The notes beneath the pieces were generated by a model. The model had not been told where the DNA came from, did no database searches, and worked only from the letters and a program-made list of their open reading frames with translations. Below, piece after piece: positions 10,986 through 22,148 of a DNA stretch of 64,000 nucleotides. The DNA lies in assembly GCA_910574455.1 (NCBI GenBank), contig CAJSYZ010000012.1, forward strand, positions 1,357,317-1,421,316, read 5' to 3'. How positions within the stretch are numbered: position 1 is the stretch's first letter; every line of letters begins with the position of its first letter. Origin of the DNA: Trichaptum fuscoviolaceum (taxonomy: Eukaryota; Basidiomycota; Agaricomycetes; Hymenochaetales; Trichaptaceae). The position numbers were made by a program, and so were the translations under genes.

Positions 10986-12485
10986 ATGACCACTTCTCTT
11001 GACTATCTCAAACAGACAGGCACTGTTGTCGTGTCTGACTCTGGTGACTTCGAATGTAAGTGCATTGTGTCTCATATCTGCGCATACATCAAGATACTGA
11101 TGCACCGTTCTGCCAGCCATCGATGTATACAAGCCACAGGTAAATAAATGCTACAAACTGATTTAAATGCTGTATCTTTGCATATCAATTCTCTTGCAAC
11201 TCGTTTGCCACTTCTTGTTCACAATTGTGACGAGCTGTCAGGAGCGTCATGTCAAATATCGTGTTGATGGGGAACATGGATACTGCCACTTCCACTTCAT
11301 CTCTTTTGAGACGAAATGCCTATTCATCCATTGGTTATTAACATCGTATTCACCATTTGTAGGACGCCACAACGAACCCATCTCTCATCCTTGCAGCTGC
11401 GAACAAGGCCGGCTACGCACGGCTGATTGATGCGGCCGTCAAATATGCGAAGGAGAAGGGAGGTAACATTGATGAGCAGACAGAGCATGCTTTCGACCGC
11501 TTGGTAAGTAGCATTGGTGAGAAGAACTGAGCCGGTGAAAGTGTCTGACCTCAGAACGTGAATGCGTAGCTTGTGGAATTCGGCAAGGAGATTCTTGCCA
11601 TCATCCCCGGACGTGTGTCCACGGAGGTCGACGCGAGCCTTTCCTTCGACAAGGAGGCAACAAAGGCGAAGGCTAAGCAATTGATTGCCCTCTACGAGTC
11701 TGTTGGCATCAAGAAGGAGCGTATACTCATCAAGATCGCCTCGACTTGGGAGGGTATCCAAGCGGCTCGCGAGCTTGAGAAGAACGATGGCATTCACACC
11801 AACTTGACCCTTCTCTTTGGCTTCCCACAAGCCGTTGCATGTGCGGAGGCAGGCGTTACCCTGATTTCGCCTTTCGTTGGACGTGTGAGTTTTGCATATA
11901 GTACCTTGGAATATTTGCTAAGTCCATCGCACAATCGTAGATTCTTGATTGGTACAAAAAGGCTACCGGAAAGAACTACGAGGGAGACGAAGACCCAGGT
12001 GTTCAGTCCGTGAAGAAGATCTTCAACTACTACAAGCAACACGGTTACAAGACCATTGTTATGGGCGCCTCGTTCCGTAACGTACGTCTGTATTGTTATT
12101 TCTCAACGATGGTAGGCTAATGCCGCCTCTGTAGGTCGGCGAGATCAAGTCTTTGGCGGGCGTTGACTTCCTGACGTAAATGCTATCTGCGAGATACTAT
12201 CTGATTATGACGTTCTAACGTTCTTTTCAATTCTCCAGCATCGCGCCTGCGCTTCTTGAACAACTGAAGAACTCGACGGAGCCCGTACCGAAGAAACTTG
12301 ATGCGACAGCGGCCGCACACGCTGACCCGCTGGAAAAGGTGTCCTATATCGACAATGAGCCTGCTTTTCGATGGGAGCTCCTCCAGGATTCGTGCGCGTT
12401 CGATAAACTCCATGAGGGTATCAAGAAATTCGCAGAGGACGGTGCTACCCTCAAGAGCCTCCTTCGCAAGAAGCTTGAGGCTTAA
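10986..12485 (+). CDS. TAL1: Transaldolase
   Basis: This enzyme moves a dihydroxyacetone unit from sedoheptulose 7-phosphate to glyceraldehyde 3-phosphate in the non-oxidative pentose phosphate pathway, in the cytosol. Seven exons: 10986-11055, 11117-11139, 11363-11503, 11570-11884, 11941-12081, 12135-12175, 12239-12485; 325 residues, the usual length. Signature 1 is [12 protein letters not shown] (from residue 32). The Schiff-base lysine is Lys133 in [23 protein letters not shown] and GASFRNVGEI are also conserved class I aldolase-fold segments. The protein is complete with no odd residues. Exon 2 is a 23-nt micro-exon and the following intron, at 223 nt, is the longest of the gene. Confidence 0.97.
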
Positions 12486-12957
12486 ATGCCTTCTCCTGTA
12501 AATTCTTCTCACCATGCTGAGAACCGATGTTTCTAATTCCCTTTAAACACAAATTTAATTGTACATCGACGGAAGAGAACGTCTGTAAACGGAATTGAAT
12601 TAGAATTGTATTTTGCTTTTATGTGACGTACCGGCCTTTCTAAGTATGACGTCGTGCTCTGTGATAAAATCTTGCTTTCGCTGTTCATTTTGGAACTGAT
12701 ATTGTAAGTATGAATCTCGTACATTTTGATGTAGTGAAAAGCAAACAGAAAATAAATTGAAATCAACATCTTGAAGTTGATGACAGTGCCAGCCTGCCAG
12801 TGATTGCGTGACTGCCTGCCAGTGTGTGACATTTAGCGGCCTTCTTCTGGTAAGTCATCATGCTGAATAAGGAAATAGAATACTGATTTTGGAGTCGTGA
12901 CTCTCTTTCACTAACGTTTTTTCTTGCTTTCTTCAAAAGTTTGAGTGACTCACCTGT
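12486..12957. other. Intergenic between transaldolase and glycyl-tRNA synthetase
   Basis: This is the 3' flank of transaldolase (T-rich) and the promoter of the next gene. Two GCCAGTG motifs, about 23 bp apart, lie at about 12797 and 12820 within a locally repetitive CTGCCAGTG region. Confidence 0.45.
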
Positions 12958-15900
12958 ATGCGCCTTGCTGTCATCGGAAGGCCAGCGAAACTTGCTTTCA
13001 GACTACCTTGTAGAAGATTCAAGCACTGGGATATGGCGACGACGACGGTGAACAAAACGGCGCATCCTTTTGACAAAGTACGGCTCGATGCCCTGCTCAA
13101 CAGGCGGTTCTTCTTTGCTCCTGCGTTCGAGATCTATGGCGGTGAGTAGCTTGATCTAAGCAAGCAGGCGGTCGGAATGAGTTTCACATCATCAGCTCGT
13201 GCTGATGAGCTTCGATTTTATTCATCTCTAGGTGTTGCCGGGCTGTATGACTACGGCCCACCAGGCTCCTCGTTGCAGGCGAACATTATCTCGGAATGGC
13301 GGAAACATTTTATTGTCGAGGAACACATGCTGGAGCTCGATACGACGATCATGACCCCCGCGCCGGTGTTTGAGACGTCTGGCCACGTCGCGCGATTCGC
13401 AGACTGGATGGTAAAGGACACGAAGACGGGTGATGTGCTGCGTGCGGACCACCTGGTCAAGGGCGTACTCGAAGCGCGCCTGGCGGGTGATAAAGAGGCG
13501 CGAGGCTTAGAGGCCCAACCCCGGGAAGACGACAAGAAGCGCAAGAAGAAGATCAAGACGACTGCTGTGAAGCTGGAAGATTCCATTATACATGAATATG
13601 AAAATATTCTTGCTCAAGTGTGTATTTTCGCTGTATCCTTTTTGAAACCTTTGCGTTTGAACCAACGGAGTCGTGATTGCTTCCAAGAGTATCTGCTATG
13701 TTGCTACCAATGCACACAGAGCTAACTCTTGGTCTAAGAACTCGATTCGACTTCATATACGGGTCATCCCTATTCTTGCTTTGCTTCAAGCCAATAATGC
13801 CTTTAGCGCAACCGCTGTTGGTCATTGACTTGCACTCTGCGAATTACTGGACTTGATCGCGACGATCGACCGTGCCAATTCTATGAGGCTGCGTGGTGCA
13901 TATTGCATCTGTGCAATTGAAACAACGGGTCTCACTACAGGTGCGGACATGCAATTTTACGGAACAGTGCAATTTCTTGTTCTCCTAGAAGGTCTCTTTC
14001 CTTTCCACACTCCGTTTGCTGAAGTGAAAGAAGTTGCAACGGCTGACCTTCATAAGAAATGTCATGCATTCGCACTCCACAAAAGTGCTTCCTTTTCATA
14101 ATCAGAGAATGAAATGTTTCCATCCTTGTTCCGCCGATCTTCTCATCCAGACGCGAGGCTTGTCATTTGAAAAGCGCCTTATTTTTCGGGTCCTATGCTG
14201 ATCTCTCCTTCCTTCTAGTTAGATAATTACTCGGGGCCTGAGCTTGGGCAGCTATGTCAGAAATTCAACATAACAAATCCCGACACCGGGAACGAGGTAT
14301 CGGAACCACAGCAATTCAACTTGATGTTCGCTAGCAGTATTGGTCCTACTGGACAACATCCTGGGTCAGTTGATCCGCTTGGTTATTGGAATTTACTAAT
14401 TTGAGCCGGCGATCAGGTATCTGCGACCAGAGACCGCCCAAGGGCACTTCCTGAACTTCTCGCGCTTGCTCGAATTCAACAATGGGCGCGTCCCTTTCGC
14501 ATCTGCCCACATCGGCAAGTCCTTCCGCAACGAGATCTCCCCTCGCGCAGGTCTCCTTCGTGTGCGCGAGTTTACAATGGCTGAAATCGAGCACTACGTC
14601 GATCCGGAAGACAAGGATCACGAGCGATTCGATGAGGTGCGTGATATTGAGCTTGCGTTGCTCGACCGGCACGTCCAGGTTAGCGGCAGCTCGCAGGTCA
14701 CTCACATGAAGGTTGGAGAGGCTGTCGAGAAAGGTACCATCGCCAACCAAACGCTGGGCTATTTCCTCGCGCGGGTGCAACTCTTTTTGCTCAAGATCGG
14801 CATTGATCCCAAGCGCCTGCGCTTCCGGCAACACATGGCGAATGAAATGGCCCATTATGCAACGGACTGTTGGGACGCCGAGATTCAGAACTCCACAGGC
14901 TGGACCGAGTGTGTCGGATGCGCCGATCGGGCTGCGTACGACTTGACGGTCCATTCGGCGAAGACGGGGCATCCACTAGTCGTCCGACAAGCGCTGAAGG
15001 AACCTATCGTTACTGAGAAGTTCGTACCTGAGTTTAACAAGAAGAGCTTCGGGAAGACGTTTGGTCGTGACTCAGCTGTGATACAGAAAGCTATCAGCGA
15101 GATGACTGAAGAGCAGCTTGCTAAACTGAAAGGAGAGCTCTCACAGGGGTAGGTGTTTTCTGCTAATCTCTCCGTTGTAGGAGTTCAGTTTTGCACTATG
15201 CTTACTCTCTTTCCACTACATAGATCTGCAACGCTAACTGCTGATGGTAAAGAGTTCGCGCTCACACCAGATCACCTGGCGATCGAGCGAAAAACATTCA
15301 AGCAATCAAGTAAGTAATGTTGCGATCGTTAGAACAAGGGATGATTAGAAATTTCGTCGCTTCCTTTGGTCTAAAATTAAAACACCTTGCTGACTGACTG
15401 ACTGTTCCAGTCCGTGAATTCACTCCCAACGTCATTGAACCTTCATTCGGACTCGGTCGCATATTATACATTCTTCTCGAACACAGTTTCTGGAGTCGTG
15501 AACAGGATGTTGAGCGCGGTGTAGGTATCCATATACTCTATTCTTTATGCAAAAAAAAAACAGTCTCTTTCGCCGGATGACTTTCGCTTACCTGTTCGCC
15601 TCCCTAGGTCCTCTCACTACCACCGGTCATCGCCCCTACGAAAGTTCTCATCGTCCCTCTAAGTGCGAATGAAAAATTCGACCCGTTAGTCCGGGAAGTC
15701 TGTAAGCTTGTCACGTTGCATTTCCTTTGAACTCTCTTGCTCAACTAGAGCGATCTGCGCACGTTCGTCATTTGGAATGACTGACTCCCCGGATGTGTTC
15801 GTTTAGCCTTGAAGTTACGCAAGTCTGGCGTTTACTCGAGAGTTGATGATTCAAACACCTCGATTGGGAAGCGTTACGCCCGAAACGACGAGCTGGGTAC

Positions 15901-16444
15901 GCCCTTCGGCCTAACGCTGGACTTCGCTTGTAAGCATCTCACCAATTCATCTCAATCGCTCGGTACCTTGCTAATGGATCTGATATGTTCACGCCTTATC
16001 TTCATTGCGATACCACTGCTGTATTCGCGTCGGTGAAACGCATCTTATGCCCCACTTCCTCGTGCTCATCTAGCCGTTCAAAACCGCACTATGACGCTTC
16101 GGTAAGCCTGAGAAACCTCTGCTCAACTCTTCCGTTTTGTTTCCGTCTACGACGACGGTCGCCTTCGCCCTTCCTGTTTGTTCGGGCGCAAGACTGCCTT
16201 GTGCACCTCCATTTCTGTGGCACTGATTTTCTTGATCTGATTTCTGACGATATTCACGTACGCCCGATCCGGCAACCGGACATACGTGATTCTTTCTCAC
16301 AGGGAACGCGACACCACCGGGCAGCTTATCGGCGACATCGAGAAAGTCATTGAAATTGTTATCGAGCTAGTGCAGGGCACGATGACATGGACAGATGCGT
16401 GCAGCATTCTCCCAGCTTACGATGGTGTGCAAGCAGTAGATTAG
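12958..16444 (+). CDS. GRS1: Glycyl-tRNA synthetase, class II
   Basis: This enzyme charges tRNA-Gly. Ten exons: 12958-13141, 13232-13617, 14219-14364, 14417-15148, 15224-15309, 15411-15520, 15608-15701, 15807-15929, 16074-16101, 16303-16444; 676 residues. The eukaryotic homodimeric family is shown by [16 protein letters not shown], the motif 2 region [33 protein letters not shown], motif 3 [10 protein letters not shown] and the C-terminal anticodon-binding domain (TPFGLTLDF, then [18 protein letters not shown]). The first ATG adds an Arg-rich, acid-poor segment (RRFKHWD) before a second Met at codon 26 (base 13033) that starts MATTTVNK. This is the layout expected of one gene making mitochondrial and cytosolic forms from alternative starts, as yeast GRS1 does. 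Intron 2 (13618-14218) is 601 nt, far longer than the others. Confidence 0.95.
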
Positions 16445-18600
16445 ACTTGCATAGCGTGGGTGCGAACATATCTTCAGTCTATCTGGACAGACAAGTTGTC
16501 TAACTTGCGCACAGCAGACGTTGTTCCTTGCCAACAACTGAGCAAGGGCCGCAGGAGGGTGGGAGAGGTAGGAGATAGAGAAGAGCAGAATGTGATCTAG
16601 ACTACTCTGTACGAACGTGTGCTGGAAAGAATCCACCGCAATGACCGCGGTGTAATCAAAACGATCTTGAAGTCTTAAGAAAGATTAGAAAATCGGCTAG
16701 GGGGGTAAGGGCCGAAGTTGCGAGACCAGAGGGATGAGGCGAGTTGAATGGCTCTCATATGAAGCTTTTCGATACTTGATATGCTCTTGCGGTGAAGCTT
16801 TGATACGCCTGCAAGATCACTGTTCAGATACGGTATACCGGAACGTAAGGCGGAAGATTCGAATTTAATGTTAGCCTTAGAGCTTTGCGAATATAGAATT
16901 GCCCATGTAGGTTTCTCAAGATTGTGTGCGACGATAGCCAAGTTACTGTGAAGTACTATATCCAATCCGTCATACAGTATACATACAATTCCTTGACATC
17001 TTGGGACCGGCTCTATTCTAAATTCTACCTCATGTCTCGCGGCTGATAACTTGATGACGGAATCCACTGATCATGGGACATCCAGCAAAGCGCTGAGAGC
17101 GTTCCGCGCACTCATGAATGATAAACAAAGAAGCGCAGAGGTTAGATAGTAGTACACACCTTCAATTCGCACTTAAATAGCGGAAGCGCCTCAAGTGCAA
17201 TCGGCCCCGAAGAAGATAGCAAGCAGCATACCAGAGTACCAATGAAACCTGTTCATTCAACGAGTGTGTGTGTCCGTGGACATTACAAGCGTGCGATGGC
17301 CATAAGGCTTCAAATCAGAGCATCAGACTTGACCAGTTTTGAATAAGCAGACTGGTCACTGAATAGTAGCCTAGCCTACTGCCAGCGGGCCCAGAGCCTG
17401 CTACGACTCTTGTACAGACTGATGGCGATTGTTCTCAACAGCCTGACAATAAACCTCAGGCTGGGGCCTTTGCAAGCAAATGGAAATAGGAGCTGCAAAG
17501 CCGATAGAGAAATGGCGCAAGGAATTAGGCATAGTTAGGCACGCTTTCAAGCTCCTCAGGCTTGTGAGTGAATTGCTTTGGCTTGCGGCCTGCAGCCTGC
17601 AGCCTGCACAGAGTAAATGTGTGTCAGAGAGCCAACCCATGACTTTATTCCAGAAATCTACATAGAACAGGTATGCGCCGAGATACAGCTGGACGGACTG
17701 CCGCAACAACAACAAAAAAAGGTATAAGTTTGAACAACATGATGCATTTGTGATCACATGTGCGCGCTGAAACAGTAGAACAATGATCCTGGACGCACCG
17801 AGTCCTGCTGCGAAGCAGGTGGACTGCATCTGTTGCATCAAATTGTAATTATGGTGAGGTGGGGAGTGAGCGAGTCTAGCAGGATCCGGACAGTGGTATC
17901 TTGTCTTTTCGGTAGGGTCAGCGGGCCGCATAGATAGCGTTGGCCCCGCAGGGTCGAACTACCTGATGATTCAATGATCAATCAATGCACATACATTATA
18001 TACACATCCATCCATCTATTCGTGCAAAGCAGTGACCTGCGAAAAGCAAAGCGGTGTAAATTAGGCAGCAGAGATAAACTTGGCGCGCAGAGAAGATATA
18101 GTAACTGATTTTGTATGCCTGGCCAATGAGACAGAGAGAGGGCCAGCCAGTGATTCAGCGGCTTTGTGGCGCTGAGTCCTAAGGGAGTGGTAGAAATCAG
18201 AGATCATCAGACAAGTACAGGTGAAGCTATCAGCGCCAGCGCCAAGCGTTTCCAGTCCGCTGGACACACCGCGGGGGTTCCCTCGGTAGCAATGTCTGTG
18301 TACATAGCTACCATGACCCATACAGCCGTAACCTTCCAGCATATTTCAGGAATTGGGACTCGCCGGTAGAGTAGCAGGGTTGGGACTTGGGAGGGATGCC
18401 ATGATGCCGGGTGTACGACCGAATTCCACAAGCAGACCCGGGAGACCGCATTCGCAGCGCGGGATGAGCGAGGACAGCCCCTCCCGTGTGAAGGGCTTGC
18501 AAGTGTCGAGACAGGAGAAAAAGTGGCATTTGCATCTGATGCGCAGATGAAGCAAAACACTCGGTGCGTGTCGAACGACGAAGGTCCTATTCCTGCCCTC
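16445..18600. other. Intergenic; left edge of the gene desert
   Basis: No gene is recognised. A 130-codon frame on the minus strand (16675-17067) is the only one with protein-like composition; it has no recognisable domain and no splice partners that I could find. A GCCTGCA triple repeat lies at about 17587-17607, and a TATATACA-rich AT patch at 17990-18010. Confidence 0.4.
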
Positions 18601-19117
18601 TTCCGTCCTGACCGTGACCTCTCCTTGGAGTGATACTTAGCTTCAGAACTAATAGTCGATTCTAATTGGCGCGGAAGGGGGGGGGGTAGGGGGTGCGTTC
18701 AATTACAAGGGCACGCCCTCGCCCTCGACCAATAGCATCAGCGTCATAAATGAAAAACGCAGGGTCTTCGGAAGAGCCAACGCTAATGCGCTTGCCGGAG
18801 ATTATCACCACCACCACAGCCCAGTGAACGGGTGTGAATAGACTTCCGCCAGCACGGCCCGCGTCCTTAGCCTATAACGCTATCAGGCGAACGAGCACGT
18901 CAAAGCGGGATCTCCTCTACTATAGCTAGCGTGTGTGTCTGCGCGTGAAGGGTCGCTGCACATGGAGAGGCGGGGTGGGGACGCTCGACGCTCGTAGGGT
19001 TTGTGTGTGAATGTGCACACTCTGCCTCTGCGATGATGATTGACAGCCCCGCGGATGGGCTGTCCCAGGCTGCATCCAGGGCATCCATCTGATGTCGGGG
19101 ACATCAGCCCAAGCCAG

Positions 19118-19141
19118 CCCCCCCCCCCCCCCCCCCCCCCC
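19118..19141. repeat. Poly-C run, 24 nt
   Basis: Twenty-four consecutive C residues, directly readable. Such a run could form a G-quadruplex or i-motif, or could mark a length-uncertain point in the assembly. Confidence 0.9.
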
Positions 19142-19558
19142 GAGGGTTACTAGGCAACTGGGGTATAGCGTATAGCAGGCCTGGGAAGCGTCTGCGACAG
19201 CGAGCCCGTGGAGAGAGATGTGCACGAGAGTCGGCCAATCGAAAGGACTCTTCGCGTTCGCGGGAGATCCAGTCACTACGTCCAGGGCGACGAAGATCAA
19301 GATCAGGCCCGGGCCCGGGCCCGGAGTTAGGTAAACTGGCTCACAGAAACCGAAGCCCTCAGGGGTATGTATGTATCTGTACGCCTCGGTATACGGGGGG
19401 ATCATTAACTTGAACGCTCTGCTATAACCTCTAAGGTTTAGCGCAAAGCGCAAAAAAGCATTGATTGATAACTGCGACCGAGTGCGAGTGCGAGTGCGAC
19501 CGAGGGCTTCTGCACGCTGCATATAGACGGCCCGCGTCCGAGTCCTAAACTTCAAACT

Positions 19559-19585
19559 CCCCCCCCCCCCCCCCCCCCCCCCCCC
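19559..19585. repeat. Poly-C run, 27 nt
   Basis: Twenty-seven consecutive C residues, 417 bp to the right of the 24-nt run and on the same strand. Exact length may be uncertain in any assembly. Confidence 0.9.
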
Positions 19586-21533
19586 GTCCGTTAGACGTAA
19601 TATAGACTCTGTGCTGCAGGACCGGGGACGATGCCTGTGAAAGACTCGGAGGAGGCCTGAGGATCGGCTTTTGCGGCGTTTAATCCTCCGCACTGCCGCT
19701 GATTCCTGATTCCTTCCTTCCTTCGCGAAGTACTGCGACTGTATATGTATACACAAAAGGTGCGAGCGAGTGCCCACTGCCAGGGACGGACGGCCGGAGG
19801 AGGCACAGTACAGCAACTTTAAATCACTCCTTTTTTCATATGTGCATGCACTAGCCTGAGTACGGATGCAGCATCGTCGCACGGCGGTCCCGAGGTGTTC
19901 TATTCGTATAGGGAGGTAAAGATATCGCAGAGCAGCACTTGCTCTCTGTAAAAGGGTTCGTGCTCGCGCAGGTGACCCAGTCCCTCCGGGCCTCTATCGT
20001 CATCAGCATCGAGAAGAAACCGAGTCCCGAGTCTTCTGCGTTCCTGTTAGATGCTTGAATGATTCAGGCTTTTTTGTCGACCTGGGGAGGGGGGGAGGGG
20101 GACGAAGATAGATGAAGAACTGCGCTTGCACTTCTCGGCCTCGGTGTATACTCGCATACATCGCCGTCCTTGCTTCACTGGACGCATGTTGGTGGAGCGG
20201 AGCCGCGACGAGGGCCAGAATCCAGATGCACTGACCAGTCCACGACTCACGACTCACGACCACCCGACTGACCGAGGTCCCTCAGAAGATCCCAGCCGCA
20301 CGACACGATCTTCGACTGTGTGTTTCCATATGTCAACAAAGGCGCACTGAGTCCTGGGCAAGGATGGATGCTGTATCAAGGCAAAGGCATGCGACTTATT
20401 TGCATAGCGCACACTGCACCCTGGTAGACTGCGGGCTCCCGGCCCTTGTCGACTGTGATCCACCGTCCACCGGACCACACAGGCTGCCCGCACGCCCTGC
20501 CCCCTGCCCGGTGCCCGGCTTATGATCGTGTCGAATGGACCTGCGCGAGGGTATGTGAGGGAGCAAATGAACGCACCGGGGCAGGCTGGGCAGGAAACAG
20601 GATCCCAACGCAAGATTGGATCTGGTCACACCAAGAGAAAAAAGACTCGGGACTGCAGAGCTAACCGGGGAGAGGCGGATCGTCTTTCCTTTCCTCCAAG
20701 CGCAAGTCCGGTTCGCCCTCCAGTTACCCCACCCGAACAGCCCATGACCTGGTTCGTGGTCATTTTCGTCGAGCTTTTTTGGCAGCTGCTCTTTACCTTT
20801 TCCCTTCTCACTGTCTCAGCCTGCAGCCTGTTGATGACGATTCCCGAGTCCCGAGTCTCGAGTCCGCGGTTCGTCGCAACGGTAAAGGTAACGAGCTGGG
20901 GAGAGGGGAGAGGGGAGAAAGAAGGGTGTGCAAAAGCCAATGAGCCTATTCAATCAGGGTGCGCGGTGCACCTATATTGAGGGCGGTCTGAAACAGCGGT
21001 ATTGGGACCGAATCTGTTGCAGCAGATGGGTGCAAAGATATGCACATTGTGCACTATTCAGAACGTCGAGGGGAAGGGCGGGATGCGGATGGGTAATAGC
21101 ATGAAGCCGGCCGGTGCGAAGGCGTGTGCGTTTCGCGGTCGAATCGCGACGTTCATTGAAGAGAAAGAGACAGAGAAAGCGAGTTCGGCACTGATGGTTC
21201 TCAGTGGCCGTGTCTTGGCTCAGGCGCAGGCTCTTTGGATGGGGAAGCATTAATTTTAGCAGCTATTAATAGCTTCCATGTATGTACATAGTCTGTGTTG
21301 TGTTCCGCATTACAGCAGAAGGCGAGCGAGCGACCTTTGACCTCGGAGGAACGATTCGGACGGGAGCGCTCGAGATTAGTGTGTGTGTGTGTGTTTCTCG
21401 GGCGATGACTGGCGGGCCGCAACGAGAGATGACCTGGGGTAAATAGTGAGAGAGGTTACTGTGGTACGTTTCATGGTAAGCCTATGCAGAGGCAGGCGGT
21501 AAGAAGCGAGAGGGCCCTGAGGCTCGTGGACTG

Positions 21534-21618
21534 ATTATATAAGCAGGACCATGGCCCAGGAGTGAGACTGAGAGCATGGGCCAAGGGGGACTGAGCGTGA
21601 GAGAGGAGTGTGTATAAA
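21534..21618 (+). promoter_or_regulatory. Candidate core promoter with two TATA-like boxes
   Basis: TTATATAAG at about 21534-21542 and TATAAA at 21613-21618 lie about 125 and 48 bases upstream of the ATG at 21666. The second is close enough that transcription from the first is more likely if both are used, or the leader is very short. Confidence 0.45.
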
Positions 21619-21665
21619 GACAGAGTGATTTGAGTTGAGAGGGTAGTTGTTATTCACCGCCTAGG

Positions 21666-22148
21666 ATGTCGAGCCAATACACACCCAAGCCGTCGACGTC
21701 GAGCATCGTCTCCCTCCCGTCCGTGTCCTGCGCCCTCTCCGCCCTCCCCCAGGCAAAGTCCCTCAGCCAGGTCGCCCTCCACCCGTCCACGCTCGCGAAC
21801 AGGAACGTCGAGAGCGAGGCAAAGGTCCGCTTCTGCTTTCTGCTTTCCTATTCAGCACTAATCATCATATCATACAGCTCCGGAAGGCGATCTCCGTCAC
21901 GTCCCAGAACCAGCACGCCAACGCCGGCGCTGCGAACAAGCCCGTGCGTCCCGTGCCCGCCCTTGTCGTCGTCCCAGCCCACTGACATCCCCCCTCCCAC
22001 ACAGACATCCCACCCGCAGGCCAAGCCCGCCCCATCCAACTCGCCGCTGATGATGCGTCCAGTGCGTTTTCCGTCCTCGCCCCCTTCCCCTCCGTGCATG
22101 TCCGCTGACGCCATTGTGCCCCCCGCTCAGAAAAAAGTCCGCTCGTGA
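21666..22148 (+). CDS. Small Ser/Pro-rich protein, 99 residues, four exons, unknown function
   Basis: I do not recognise this protein. Exons 21666-21824, 21878-21943, 22005-22061 and 22131-22148 join with correct phase. Each intron (53, 61 and 69 nt) has GT-AG ends, and intron 1 contains a plausible branch point (CACTAATCA). The protein starts MSSQYTPKPSTSSIVSLPS, continues through SLSQVALHPSTLANRNVESE, carries a short basic segment LRKAISVTSQNQ in the middle, then a Pro-rich part, and ends KKVRS. There is no signal peptide, membrane segment, cysteine cluster or CaaX end. The clean splice structure inside otherwise non-coding DNA, and TATA boxes 48 and 125 bases upstream, argue for a real gene. 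A regulator or structural disordered protein is possible but not shown. Confidence 0.7.
   Translation: MSSQYTPKPSTSSIVSLPSVSCALSALPQAKSLSQVALHPSTLANRNVESEAKVRFCFLLSYSALIIISYSSGRRSPSRPRTSTPTPALRTSPCVPCPPLSSSQPTDIPPPTQTSHPQAKPAPSNSPLMMRPVRFPSSPPSPPCMSADAIVPPAQKKVRS

Larger units (their letters stand above)
18601..21533. other. Low-complexity GC-rich intergenic tract
   Basis: The tract holds two poly-C runs (entered separately), a GGGCCC triple repeat at about 19306-19323, GAGTGC repeats at about 19478-19495, G-rich patches at 18669-18690 and 20086-20101, and many short GAGTCCGAGTC-like words. A 318-codon minus frame at 18926-19882 runs straight through both poly-C runs as polyglycine and looks like a by-product of base composition. 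No gene called. Confidence 0.5.

Noticed and set aside
14346..14972. 208-codon minus-strand frame
   Set aside because: It is exactly antisense to the conserved catalytic exon of glycyl-tRNA synthetase.
17401..17931. 176-codon minus-strand frame
   Set aside because: Cys- and Leu-rich random composition, no start context and no family resemblance.
18926..19882. 318-codon open frame on the minus strand
   Set aside because: It passes through both poly-C runs as polyglycine and has no domain or splice logic; it is a product of GC-rich simple sequence.
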